Shown here: positions 9,796 through 20,347 of the stretch, piece after piece
Position numbering within the stretch: the stretch's first letter is position 1
Layout: the number at the start of each line of letters is the position of its first letter
Assembly (NCBI GenBank): GCA_020631075.1
Contig: JAHDHX010000005.1
Location: forward strand, 1-64,000
Direction of reading: 5' to 3'
From: Candidatus Altimarinota bacterium
GTDB taxonomy: Bacteria > Patescibacteriota > Gracilibacteria > UBA4473
Length of the DNA stretch: 64,000 bases
The notes under the pieces: generated by a model
What the model was told of the DNA's origin: nothing
The model's input: only the letters and a program-made list of their open reading frames with translations
Database searches by the model: none
Made by a program: the position numbers and the translations under genes

Positions 9796-10476
9796 ATGCT
9801 CCTTCTCTTGCAGTCACTCGGCCTTTCTCTGCTGCTTGCCCTGTGGGTGGCTTTTCCGTGGCACGGTGGCGGGTTACTGTTTTCAGTCACCAGCGCCAGC
9901 CTCGCCGTCAGCCTCATCACGCTCGCCAGTCACCTCATTGCTCACCGCCAGTCTTTGCCTCTCGTCCTTCTGGACAAACTCACCCTCTGGCTCGGCGGCA
10001 CCGCTCTACTCGCGAGCGCCCTCGTGGCCGACCTCCGTCCCTACGTCCTCGGCCAGAGCCTCATCTTCCTCAGCGGCTGGCTATCTCTCCTCGCTTCGCT
10101 ACTCGGCTGGTCGCCCCGCACCCTGCAGCGCCTCGCCACAGCCATGGCCCCCCTCAGCCTTGGCACCATCTTGCTACTCGCCTGGGCCTACCCCCTGTCT
10201 GTCAGCCAACTGCTGCAGTTCAGCGGCTTCGGCACCTTGGCCGTCCTCTTTCTGTCGACCCACCTCCCCCCGCGGCGCTACGCCGCTCTGGCTACTTTGG
10301 GGGGGCTGCTGCTCACCTTGGGGTCTACAGGCGTCTTGCACCAGTCACCCACCCCCTGGGCCGTGTCTGACACCACCGTGCTCACGTGGGCTTTCCTCGT
10401 ACTCAATGCCCTCTTTTGCCTCAGCAGCCTGCGTGATTTCTTCACAACCCCAAAAAAGACCTCCCAGAGCATTTAG
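9796..10476 (+). CDS. polytopic membrane protein
   Basis: multiple hydrophobic segments; no family recognised. Confidence 0.7.
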   Translation: MLLLLQSLGLSLLLALWVAFPWHGGGLLFSVTSASLAVSLITLASHLIAHRQSLPLVLLDKLTLWLGGTALLASALVADLRPYVLGQSLIFLSGWLSLLASLLGWSPRTLQRLATAMAPLSLGTILLLAWAYPLSVSQLLQFSGFGTLAVLFLSTHLPPRRYAALATLGGLLLTLGSTGVLHQSPTPWAVSDTTVLTWAFLVLNALFCLSSLRDFFTTPKKTSQSI

Positions 10477-10501
10477 GCCGATCACTCACCCCTAAAAAGA
10501 G

Positions 10502-10641
10502 TGGAGCCACCTGACCAAGATCGAACGGGTAACCTACGGGTTACAAATCCATTGCTCGCGTCTAAAAACCATGGAGCCACCTGACCATGATCGAACGGGT
10601 AACCTACGGGTTACAAATCCATTGCTCGCGTCTAAAAACCA
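10502..10641 (-). repeat. two tandem 70-bp units derived from the 3' half of tRNA-Thr (pseudo-tRNA array)
   Basis: units 10502-10571 and 10572-10641 differ at one position; both retain the acceptor 3' strand and anticodon arm of the adjacent tRNA but lack the 5' half. Confidence 0.85.
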
Positions 10642-10717
10642 TGGAGCCACCTACCGGGATCGAACCGGTGACCTACGGGTTACAAATCCGTTGCTCTACC
10701 AGCTGAGCTAAGGTGGC
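10642..10717 (-). tRNA. tRNA-Thr(UGU), CCA encoded
   Basis: GCCACCTTAGCTCAGCTGGTAGAGCAACGGATTTGTAACCCGTAGGTCACCGGTTCGATCCCGGTAGGTGGCTCCA. Confidence 0.95.
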
Positions 10718-10834
10718 GCCAATGTTTTTAGAGCGAAGCCAAACTAGCTTGCCCCTACACTCAGGGCAAGTTTTCTCGCGGTTTTTGGTCAGAGCAGTAC
10801 TCTCTCTGGCGAAACTCCTGAGCCCTCCCCCACC

Positions 10835-11920
<1,086 letters not shown>

Positions 11921-11945
11921 ACCACAAAAATTCCTCATCCTCCAC

Positions 11946-11985
11946 AATTCCCTCTCCAGCAATCTGCCGAGAGGGAATTTTTTTT
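11946..11985 (+). terminator. Rho-independent terminator of ychF
   Basis: AATTCCCTCTC-cagcaatctgcc-GAGAGGGAATT + T run. Confidence 0.85.
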
Positions 11986-12018
11986 AATCAAGATTTTTTC
12001 ATGCACTCTACTTTCACC

Positions 12019-12618
12019 CTACATCATCTTCTTGAGCACACTCATCCCCATCCCCAGCAGATCATCTTTGAAGTCACCATCACCGTCGGAGTCCAGCATC
12101 GCCATCAGCGGGTCGATGGTGCCCTTCGGGCCGATTTCTTCTTTCGCTTCCGTCGCCCCTGACTGCAGCTGGCTCAGCAGCCCCTGCGCGTCGAGCCCTT
12201 GGTCAGCCGTTTCTTTCCCCAGCACCCCCATAAAGATCGGCGCCACCGTCGCCAGCAAGTCTTTCGCTTGGCCCGCGTCCAGTTCCGAATCCGCCGCCAG
12301 CGACTGCGCCACACTGTCCGTACGGTTCCCCAGCAGGTGCCCCACTATTTTTGACCCTTTCAGCGCCTCAGGGTTGCTCATCACTTGGTCCAGGTTCCCC
12401 ATCACCGACCCATCATGCCCCCCCGAGCTCAGCGCATTCATCAGGCTACTCAGACCCCCTGACGTTGAGGCATTTTTGGCCGTCGCCCCCGTGAAAAGCC
12501 CCACCACTTTCTGCACCAGCCCCGAAGCCGACGCCTCACTCAGGCCATACTTACTCGCCACCATTGTCCCCACCTTCCCCACCAGATACATCGTCACCAT
12601 TCGGGTAAAAAACGCCAT
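12019..12618 (-). CDS. DUF937-like protein with C-terminal acidic DSDGDGD Ca-binding-like motif
   Basis: MAFFTRMVTMYLVGKVGTMVASKYG...GSKIVGHLLG...LDSDGDGDFKDDLLGMG. Confidence 0.6.
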   Translation of the reverse strand: MAFFTRMVTMYLVGKVGTMVASKYGLSEASASGLVQKVVGLFTGATAKNASTSGGLSSLMNALSSGGHDGSVMGNLDQVMSNPEALKGSKIVGHLLGNRTDSVAQSLAADSELDAGQAKDLLATVAPIFMGVLGKETADQGLDAQGLLSQLQSGATEAKEEIGPKGTIDPLMAMLDSDGDGDFKDDLLGMGMSVLKKMM

Positions 12619-12654
12619 CGTCGTGTAGTTATACAAAAAAAATACACCCCCACT

Positions 12655-13443
12655 TTAGGCCCCCCCACCCCCCCGCGCAAGCTCCAGCAACACTGGGCAA
12701 TGGTCTGACCCCATCTGCTCGGTCAGGTACTGCATATCCACTACTTGCCCCAGCAGTCCTTCATCCACAAACATATAATCAATCCGCCACCCCACATTGC
12801 GTTCCCTTGCCCGCGTCATCACGTGCCACCACGAGTACACCACACGGTCGCCTTCCCGCCGCCGCCACACATCCGCCCACCCTTCGGTTATGCACTGGCT
12901 CACCCACGCCCGCTCTTGCGGCAAAAATCCAATCGATTTTTGGTTTTCCTTCGGCCGCGCCAGGTCTACTTCTTCATGCGCCGCATTCACGTCCCCGCAC
13001 CATATCACCTGCCGGCCGGCCTTCCGCAATTCATTTACATATTGCAAAAATTGACCATAAAATTGCAATTTCCCCTCCCACGCCGCGTCTGACTTCCCCC
13101 CATTGGGGAAATACCCCCCCAACAGCGAATAGTCCCCCACATCACAGCGGATCATCCGCCCCTCAGGGTCAGCCACCATCGGCAACCCGTTGACTACTTG
13201 TGCTGGCTCCCCCCAGTCTTTTCGCACCCACACCCCCACCCCGCTGTACCCCTTTTTCTCCGCACTGTGCCACCATTGGTGATAGTCAGCATATTTTTCA
13301 GCCAAAAACTCCAGCTGCTCTGGCTGCGCCTTGGTTTCCTGCCAGAAGCACACCTCTGGCCGATATGTTTGCAGGAATTCTGCCAGCGCCCCCTTGCGCT
13401 CCACCGCTCTGATCCCATTTACGTTCCAGCTACTCACTCGCAT
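12655..13443 (-). CDS. xth: exodeoxyribonuclease III
   Basis: MRVSSWNVNGIRAVERKG; CFWQETKAQ; WCGDVNAAHEEVDLARPK; GSDHCPV. Confidence 0.95.
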   Translation of the reverse strand: MRVSSWNVNGIRAVERKGALAEFLQTYRPEVCFWQETKAQPEQLEFLAEKYADYHQWWHSAEKKGYSGVGVWVRKDWGEPAQVVNGLPMVADPEGRMIRCDVGDYSLLGGYFPNGGKSDAAWEGKLQFYGQFLQYVNELRKAGRQVIWCGDVNAAHEEVDLARPKENQKSIGFLPQERAWVSQCITEGWADVWRRREGDRVVYSWWHVMTRARERNVGWRIDYMFVDEGLLGQVVDMQYLTEQMGSDHCPVLLELARGGGGA

Positions 13444-14488
13444 TTATTTCTATTAAATAATGTTCCAACACAGCCAACAAAAAATCCACATCCTCTGGCC
13501 GATGGTCTCGGTGAAAACTCACCCGAATCGGATACTGCCACTCTCGCTCCACTCCCGTCGTGGCCACTATACGGCTCGGCGTCATCACGCTGGAGTTACA
13601 CGCCGACCCCGTCGACACACATATCCCCTCTTTATCACTCAGCCTCCGCATCAGTTCCGCCCCCCGCACCCCCTCCCAGCTCACCGAGGTTATCCCCGGC
13701 ACCCGCGGCTGGTCACCGTGGTGCACACGGTGCTCTCGCGCCAGTCGCCCCAGCCCCGCTTCCAGCCGCCCCGTCAACTCGGCTAATTTCCCTCCCACCC
13801 CTTCCCCCAGTTCTTCTAGCGCCACCACCACCCCCCCCAGCTGCTCGAGGCTCTTCGTGTGGCTATCTTTCGCCAGCACCGGCCAGATTTCTGGCTGCTT
13901 CATTACCGTCAGTCCCACCCCCTTCGGCCCATGCCATTTGTGGGCCGACAGCGTCACTATGTCCGCCACCCCCAGCGCAAAGGGCACCTTGCCATAGCTC
14001 TGCACCCAGTCACTGACGATCACCGCCTCTGGGCATCGTCGGCGTATGTCTTCTAAAGGCAACCGTACCCCCGTTTCATTGTTACTATGCATACAAAAAA
14101 CCACCCCCGCTTCACACGGCAACGTCGTCAGGTCAAAAGGATCAAACGTCTGCTCCTCCGCTATTTCATCCGCGACCGAGCTATGCTCAAGGTTACTCCC
14201 CCACACCCCCCCCACGCCAAATTTCCGCTGCATCACCTGCAACACCCGCTGGTTAGCGTGCGTCCCTCCCCAGTTCGGCAGCACCTGCCCCACCGTCACG
14301 CCCAGGGCCGCCGCCGCCCGCTCCAGCAGCTGCGCATACACTTTGCCCGCCGCGTGTCCCGCCTCATGCAGCGAATTATTATTCCCCCACGGCCACACCT
14401 CCCCCAGCACCGCCCGCACTCCTTCGCTCAGCGGCGTGCTAGCCGCCGCGTCATAGTACAACCGCGGGTCGATCTTCCTCTGCTTCAT
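13430..14488 (-). CDS. cysteine desulfurase / class V aminotransferase (NifS-like)
   Basis: YYDAAASTPLSEGV; CMHSNNETGVRLP; LSAHKWHGPKGVG; STGSACNSS. Confidence 0.9.
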   Translation of the reverse strand: MKQRKIDPRLYYDAAASTPLSEGVRAVLGEVWPWGNNNSLHEAGHAAGKVYAQLLERAAAALGVTVGQVLPNWGGTHANQRVLQVMQRKFGVGGVWGSNLEHSSVADEIAEEQTFDPFDLTTLPCEAGVVFCMHSNNETGVRLPLEDIRRRCPEAVIVSDWVQSYGKVPFALGVADIVTLSAHKWHGPKGVGLTVMKQPEIWPVLAKDSHTKSLEQLGGVVVALEELGEGVGGKLAELTGRLEAGLGRLAREHRVHHGDQPRVPGITSVSWEGVRGAELMRRLSDKEGICVSTGSACNSSVMTPSRIVATTGVEREWQYPIRVSFHRDHRPEDVDFLLAVLEHYLIEINASE

Positions 14489-14502
14489 GGTTCACCCCCA
14501 GT

Positions 14503-15402
14503 CTACTCGGGCTTCGTCGCCAGCGCGACCACGTTTCGCCCTTTCACCGTCTGCACCGTGTTGACTTCCAGTCCCGCTTCGCGCAGCCGCTTGCGCAGGT
14601 CACTCTCCGTCACCCAAGCATAGTACCGCGGCTCTTTGTCCTGCCCATAAGGGATTTCCCACACCCGCCACCGCCCCCGCAGCCAGTTCCGCCAGCGGTA
14701 CTTCGTCGGCAGCACCCACGTGGTTATAAATATCTTCCCCCCCCGCTTCGTCACCCGCGCCACCTCGCGCAGGTGCGCCCGCTGGTCCGCCACCGTCAGC
14801 AAATGGTGAAACGAAGCAATCGCGGTCACTACCTCAAAATTTTCATCCCCAAACGGCAGCTTTTCCCGCATATCCCCCTGAAAGAAATGATCCTGCGGGT
14901 ACCGCTTCCGCGCTATGTGCAAGAGCTCCGCCACTTGGTCAAACCCATGGTAAAACCCAGGCCGCAGCATTTCTCGGGTAAAGTACCCCCGCAGTCGGCC
15001 ATTCCCACAGCCTATATCCAGCAACCGCGACATCGGCGTCACATACGGCCGCAAGATTTCAAACTCAGGCCACGGTCGGTTCCGCGTGCGTGAGAAATCT
15101 TCCGCCACCTTCGCGTAGCTCCGTCGGTTGGAAGAATACTGCCCCTCAAGGTAATTGCGCGACTCCACCAGCACCAACCACACCGTGCACAGCGCCAGCA
15201 ACCCCGTCGTGAGCATGATCCACAGCGACACCATGTCAGACGCCAACACTGGCGCATACCCCAGCCACGGCTCCAGCACACGCCCCCCGTCAAAGCGCGT
15301 CCACGCCCACGCCACCACCCCACCCAAAACCAGACTCCCCCCCAGCGCGCGTATGATCATTCCACAGATAAGAAAACGTTTAGACAAAAATTTCAAAACC
15401 AT
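14503..15402 (-). CDS. class I SAM-dependent methyltransferase with N-terminal TM helices
   Basis: SRLLDIGCGNGRLRGYF; two N-terminal hydrophobic segments. Confidence 0.8.
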   Translation of the reverse strand: MVLKFLSKRFLICGMIIRALGGSLVLGGVVAWAWTRFDGGRVLEPWLGYAPVLASDMVSLWIMLTTGLLALCTVWLVLVESRNYLEGQYSSNRRSYAKVAEDFSRTRNRPWPEFEILRPYVTPMSRLLDIGCGNGRLRGYFTREMLRPGFYHGFDQVAELLHIARKRYPQDHFFQGDMREKLPFGDENFEVVTAIASFHHLLTVADQRAHLREVARVTKRGGKIFITTWVLPTKYRWRNWLRGRWRVWEIPYGQDKEPRYYAWVTESDLRKRLREAGLEVNTVQTVKGRNVVALATKPE

Positions 15403-16129
15403 CCGTCGTCACCACCCCACAGTGCTCCCACTGGCAAGCATCACGACCGTCCACCGTCACCACCGTCCATTTATCAGCCAACGTTTTTACCTTCGGCTTC
15501 CCGCGGGCCACTATCGGCTCCACCGCCAGGGTCATCCCCGCCAGCAGCTTGGTTCCCGTGCCGGGGTTCCCATAGTTAAATATATGCGGATCTTCGTGCA
15601 GCTCCTGCCCCAGCCCATGTCCGGTAAATTCCTTACAAATACTGTACCCCCCCTGTCGCACCACTTGGCTGATCACCCCCCCCACGTCCCCCACCCGCAC
15701 CCCATGGCGGATAGCCCCACACCCCGCCTGCAGCGCCGCATACACCACCTGTTGAAATTTCTCGCGCCCAGGGTTGGCGGTCGGCCCCCCCACCACGAGT
15801 GAGAAGGCCGCATCCGCGTGCCACCCATCCAGCAACACCCCACAGTCAATCGACACCAGGTCACCCTGCTCCAGCGGCACATCATGGGGGATCCCATGCA
15901 CCACTTCTTCATTGCGCATCGTGCACAGCGTCGCGGGGAAGCCCGCAAAACCCTTAAAGCTCGGCACTGCCCCTGCCAAACGGATGATATCCTCCGCCAC
16001 CGCGTCCATCTCGGTAAATTTCGCCCCCGCCACACAGAGCGGTTTCAGGGCCCCCTGCACCTGTCGCAGGATCCGCGCACTCGCCCGCATCTTCTCTATT
16101 TCCGCTGGTGTTTTTATCCGCCCCCCCAT
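15380..16129 (-). CDS. map: type I methionine aminopeptidase
   Basis: IKTPAEIEKMRASARI; CTMRNEEVVHGIP; SIDCGVLLDGWHADAA; FTGHGLGQELHEDPHI. Confidence 0.96.
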   Translation of the reverse strand: MGGRIKTPAEIEKMRASARILRQVQGALKPLCVAGAKFTEMDAVAEDIIRLAGAVPSFKGFAGFPATLCTMRNEEVVHGIPHDVPLEQGDLVSIDCGVLLDGWHADAAFSLVVGGPTANPGREKFQQVVYAALQAGCGAIRHGVRVGDVGGVISQVVRQGGYSICKEFTGHGLGQELHEDPHIFNYGNPGTGTKLLAGMTLAVEPIVARGKPKVKTLADKWTVVTVDGRDACQWEHCGVVTTDGFEIFV

Positions 16130-16131
16130 GG

Positions 16132-16767
16132 CTATAACCCCAGAGCCGTCACCAGCTCCGCGGTAATGATGTCTATATCTTGCTCCCCATCGACCGTCAC
16201 CGTGCACCCTCGCTCTCGCCATATTTCCACGATCGGCGCCGTGTGCTGCGCGAAGTTATCCAACCGCTTCTGGATCGACTCAGGTTTGTCATCAGGCCGC
16301 TGATAAAAATCATACGAAGGGCAATACGGACACACATCCCCCTCATTTTTCAGCAAAAACCCCTTCCCACAGTTATTGCACTTCCGCCGTTGCAGCAGTC
16401 GGCGCATCGCCTCTTCATCACTGAGGGTAATTTCCACCGCAGTGAATGTCCGCCCCACTTTGGCCAGTTCCGCCTCCAGCGACTCACGCTGCACCTCCGA
16501 CCGGGGTATCCCGTCAAATATCACCCGCGTCTCGTCCCCCACCCCCTGCAAGAAGTTCGCCACGATCTGCATCACCAGTTCATTACTCACCAGGTCACCT
16601 CGTTCAGTCACCGCTTTGACTTCCCGCCCCAGCTCCGTGTCACTGGCCGCCAGTTTCCGCAGCTCACCCCCCGTTTCAAATATCTCAAAGCCATATTTCT
16701 CGCCCAATATTTTCCCCTGCGTCCCTTTCCCCGACCCCTGTTTCCCGATCAAGATCAAATCCGTCAT
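16132..16767 (-). CDS. adk: adenylate kinase
   Basis: MTDLILIGKQGSGKGTQGKIL; DGIPRSEVQ; zinc-type lid CNNCGKGF...CPYC. Confidence 0.93.
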   Translation of the reverse strand: MTDLILIGKQGSGKGTQGKILGEKYGFEIFETGGELRKLAASDTELGREVKAVTERGDLVSNELVMQIVANFLQGVGDETRVIFDGIPRSEVQRESLEAELAKVGRTFTAVEITLSDEEAMRRLLQRRKCNNCGKGFLLKNEGDVCPYCPSYDFYQRPDDKPESIQKRLDNFAQHTAPIVEIWRERGCTVTVDGEQDIDIITAELVTALGL

Positions 16768-16833
16768 GTCTGCACAGTTATCAAAAAAATAATCACCCCC
16801 TTCCCCACCTTTTTCCAGTCCAAACATACGCCA

Positions 16834-17274
16834 CTAAAACTCTTTTTCCAACACTTTTTTAAAAGATTGTATATCCCCAAATTGACGATACACACTCGCA
16901 AACCGAATGTACGCCACCTCATCGATCGTTCGTAGCATCCTGAGTAAGTCTTCCCCCACCTGTTGGCTGGTCACCACCCCCGTGCGGCTCCACTTTTCTT
17001 CCAGTTCATATATTTTTTCGCGTATCCGATCCACCGGCACCTCCCGCTTCCCACACGCTATCAGCAGGCTCCGCATCAGCTTGTCTCTATCATACGGCTC
17101 ACTCGCGCCATTGCTTTTTTGCACCACCAGGTTGGTCGTCTGCATCCGCTCAAAGGTCGTAAACCGAAACGAGCACGACTCACACTCTCGGCGTCGGCGC
17201 GTGGCGGTCCCCCCGTCGGTTATCCGCGAGTCCACCACCTTCGACTGCTCATGCCCACACACCAGACAACGCAT
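16834..17274 (-). CDS. nrdR: transcriptional repressor NrdR
   Basis: MRCLVCGHEQSKVVDSRITDGGTATRRRRECESCSFRFTTFER. Confidence 0.96.
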   Translation of the reverse strand: MRCLVCGHEQSKVVDSRITDGGTATRRRRECESCSFRFTTFERMQTTNLVVQKSNGASEPYDRDKLMRSLLIACGKREVPVDRIREKIYELEEKWSRTGVVTSQQVGEDLLRMLRTIDEVAYIRFASVYRQFGDIQSFKKVLEKEF

Positions 17275-17382
17275 ATTGATCGCTCCGCTAAGAATTACCA
17301 AAACCCTACCGTTCACTTGTCTGTGAGAAATTACAACATTCCCCGCCCCCCCGCGAACCAAAATCTACAAAAACCCTCCCTA

Positions 17383-17573
17383 GGGAGTGTTTACAAATTG
17401 GTTTGAGGAGAAAAAAGAGAGATTTTTGAGCGAAAAATGGGCGCGTATTTGCAGCCTTGATGGATCAAGGCAAAAATACGCAACCATTTTGCAGCCAAAA
17501 AGATTCTTTTTTCACTCAAATCTCTCCTCATATTTCAGGATCAATCTCCTTTTTCCAATTTGTGAACACTCCC
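17383..17573. mobile_element. MITE-like foldback element, copy 1
   Basis: 191 bp; TIR GGGAGTGTTTACAAATTGG / GGGAGTGTTCACAAATTGG; flanking TA on both sides; central palindrome GCCTTGAT-GG-ATCAAGGC. Confidence 0.75.
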
Positions 17574-18040
17574 TAACGCTTCATCGCCCGCGCCGCCTCA
17601 CGGTCTATCGTGCGCTCTTTCAGCTTCTGGCGTTTTTCATACTGCCGCTTCCCCCGCACCAGCCCGATCGTGCACTTCAGGTACCTCCCCACCACCAGCA
17701 CGTTAAGGAGTGCCACCGTCACCCCCGTTTCCTTGGTTTTGACCAGCAATTTACGCAGCTCTTTTTTGGTAAGGAGCAACTTCCGCGCCCCCCCCTCATT
17801 CATGTCCGTCTGGGCGTGTGGGTAGCTGTATATTTGGCAATTCTCCAGCCACGCCCCCTCTTCCCGCACCTTCACCCACGCCGCGCGAATGTTCGCCCGC
17901 TTCTCACGGAGTGACTTCACCTCCCACCCCCGCAGCACCATCCCCGCCCGATACTCCTGCAAGATCGTGTAATCATGCCGCACCCGACGATTTTCGAGCA
18001 AGACAATTGGGGTCGTTTTCTTGGTGGGTGCAGTGTTCAT
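17573..18040 (-). CDS. smpB: SsrA-binding protein
   Basis: ENRRVRHDYTILQEYRAGMVLRGWEVKSLREKRANI; C-terminal KRQYEKRQKLKERTIDREAARAMKR. Confidence 0.96.
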   Translation of the reverse strand: MNTAPTKKTTPIVLLENRRVRHDYTILQEYRAGMVLRGWEVKSLREKRANIRAAWVKVREEGAWLENCQIYSYPHAQTDMNEGGARKLLLTKKELRKLLVKTKETGVTVALLNVLVVGRYLKCTIGLVRGKRQYEKRQKLKERTIDREAARAMKR

Positions 18041-19776
18041 TGTGCACCGTTTATGCCCGATTTTTCCCCCCTCGCCAAGCTCGACCGCAGCTCCGCCGCC
18101 GCTAGTAGTCTTTTCCGCTGGTCAGCCTCACGGCGCAGCAGCGTCAGCACCGTCTTATACGCCCCTTCCAGCTGCTCCGCACTCGGCAGCGTCTCCCCCC
18201 ATTGGTTTTGCTGGTGCAGCACCAGCGCATTGACCCGCACTCCCTCCACTTCATTCATCTCTCCCCCTTGCAGCACCCGCCGCAGCAGGCTTTCTACCCC
18301 CTCATCAGTCAACAGTGGCTCCAGCTCCCCCCAGTCCACCACCCCTCGCACGGTTTCATACCCCGCCACCAGCCCCAGCAACTTCTCCTCCAGCCCATAC
18401 AGCGGCCCCTTTGTTTCTGGCACATACTTCTCCTTTCGTTGGCGTTGGTGCTTGTCTTTATACCGCGCAAACTCCTGCTCCAGCACCCCCTTCGGTCGGT
18501 TCAGCTGCTTGGCCATCGCCGTCAGATAGTGGTCATGCTCCAGCGGTCGCGGTGACCGTGACAAAAAATAAAAATACGCCTCCAAAAATTTCTGCTCCCC
18601 CTCCAGACTCCCATCCAGCAATTTTTGCCCAAACCGCACCCGAAAAAACTCCAACGCTGGCTCCCGTCCTTCTATGAGTTTCACGACCGCCCCAGGGTCA
18701 GTCTGCGCCAGCTCATCAATGTCTTTCCCCCCCGCCACCTGCACGATGTAAGGCGATAAATCTGCCCCCAGCAACATCTCCGTCGCCCGCAGTGTCGCCT
18801 TTTTGCCGGCCGCGTCCGTGTCGAAAGCCACCACCACCCGCTTCGTCCGCCGTTTGATGTGCCTGAGGTGGTCTTCCGTCAGCGCCGTTCCGCAGGTCGC
18901 CACCGCTTGGGGCACCCCCGCCCGATGGGCCGAGATCACATCAAAGTTCCCCTCCACCAGCACAATGTAATCCGCCGCCGCCACCTGCGCCCGCGCTTGG
19001 TCCAGGCCAAACAGCGTCGCCGATTTATGATACACCGCGTTCTCGGGCGAGTTTATATACTTGGCCACCTTGCCGTTCTTCCCCGTCGGCGTCCGCCCGA
19101 TGTCCCGCCCACTGAAGGCAATAATGTGCCCATTCCGCGGCTCACATATGGGTATCATCACCCGCCCCGTAAACCGATCCACCATCCGCCGATCCCCAAA
19201 CTGCCGCTCATACGCCACCCCCGAAGCCCCGATCTGCTCATGCGTGTACCCCCGTTCCAGCAGATACTTCGTCAGCCCATCTCGCGCCTCCCCCGCATAC
19301 CCCAGCCGCCATTGTTTGACCGTCTCCGCGTCAAACCCCCGCCCGTCGCGCAGGTACTCCTTGGCCACCGCACACCGCTCCAGCTCTTGTGTGAAGTACA
19401 CACACGCCGCCTCATGCAGGTCATAGATCGTCTTACGCTCCACCTTCGGCCCACTCCCCCCCTCTCCGCGCTCTTGGCCCCAGTTGTCGGGCAGGGCCAC
19501 ATTTTGCGTGTCAGCCAGCGTCTCCACCGCCTCCCGAAACGACACATTCTCCACCCGCTCCAAAAAAGAAATCACATCTCCCCCCTCCCCCAGACCAAAA
19601 TCATACCAAAACTGCTTCTCCTGCGACACACTAAAACTCGGCGTCCGCTCATTACGAAACGGACTCCGACACACCCAGTTTTTACCCCGTTTTTTCAGGT
19701 CAGACGCATACCGACGGACAACATCCACGATGTCCGTCCGATCTTTCAGGTCCATCAGCCAGCGATCATTACGCAT
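18037..19776 (-). CDS. dnaG: DNA primase
   Basis: RTDIVDVVRRY; zinc-finger-like CRSPFRNERTPSFSV; TOPRIM VLVEGNFDVISAHRAG, AFDTDAAGKKA. Confidence 0.95.
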   Translation of the reverse strand: MRNDRWLMDLKDRTDIVDVVRRYASDLKKRGKNWVCRSPFRNERTPSFSVSQEKQFWYDFGLGEGGDVISFLERVENVSFREAVETLADTQNVALPDNWGQERGEGGSGPKVERKTIYDLHEAACVYFTQELERCAVAKEYLRDGRGFDAETVKQWRLGYAGEARDGLTKYLLERGYTHEQIGASGVAYERQFGDRRMVDRFTGRVMIPICEPRNGHIIAFSGRDIGRTPTGKNGKVAKYINSPENAVYHKSATLFGLDQARAQVAAADYIVLVEGNFDVISAHRAGVPQAVATCGTALTEDHLRHIKRRTKRVVVAFDTDAAGKKATLRATEMLLGADLSPYIVQVAGGKDIDELAQTDPGAVVKLIEGREPALEFFRVRFGQKLLDGSLEGEQKFLEAYFYFLSRSPRPLEHDHYLTAMAKQLNRPKGVLEQEFARYKDKHQRQRKEKYVPETKGPLYGLEEKLLGLVAGYETVRGVVDWGELEPLLTDEGVESLLRRVLQGGEMNEVEGVRVNALVLHQQNQWGETLPSAEQLEGAYKTVLTLLRREADQRKRLLAAAELRSSLARGEKSGINGAQ

Positions 19777-19899
19777 TTCACCTCCATCTCTACCACACTC
19801 CCCCCCCCAGCTCAAATCCCCCCCACTTGTCAAACCCCCTCCCACCTCCTATTACTATTGCTGCTCTTTCCGCACCTCCCCCCCCAGCCAAGCTCACCG

Positions 19900-20330
19900 G
19901 CTGGGTCACCACGATCATGGCTCGCCCCCCACGGGCGCGAGAGGAAAGTCCGAGCTGGATGAATCCGCCCGAGGACGGCTCACAGCCGCTCCGTGGTCAG
20001 CGAAAGCCGATCATCGACGGGAAAGTGGCACAGAAAATATACGTCCCTCTTCGTCTTCGGACTAAAAGGGCTCCGGTGAAAAAGCGCAGCGAATGATGTC
20101 GGCGCTCCTGCGTGGCGCGAGCCCGCAGTCTAGAAGCCAAACCCCCTCGCCAGAGAAGTCGGTGGCGGTCTCGTCTGGCACTCCCTGTGCGATTCCAGGG
20201 CCAGACACCACAGACCTCCGACTGAGAGACACCAGTCAGGGCAACCACTGGGATATTACGTTAGAGAAATCATGATCCGGACGCTCGCTCTGCGAGCCCC
20301 GTACAGAACTCGGCTTACGGTGACCCGCCC
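19900..20330 (+). ncRNA. rnpB: RNase P RNA (bacterial type A-like)
   Basis: GAGAGGAAAGTCCGAGCT and TACAGAACTCGGCTTACGG hallmarks; P1 pairing GGGTCACC/GGTGACCC. Confidence 0.93.
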
Positions 20331-20347
20331 CGTGAGATAGTTACAAA

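Noticed and set aside
10502-10717. CRISPR array
   Set aside because: The tandem 70-bp units are derived from the adjacent tRNA and have no spacers.
10748-10775. CTTGCCC...GGGCAAG hairpin as a terminator
   Set aside because: Lies upstream of both tRNA-Thr (-) and ychF (+), so it does not follow any transcript; T-run is weak.
18859-19962. 367-aa + strand ORF opposite dnaG
   Set aside because: Antisense to well-supported dnaG; low-complexity His/Pro/Arg composition.
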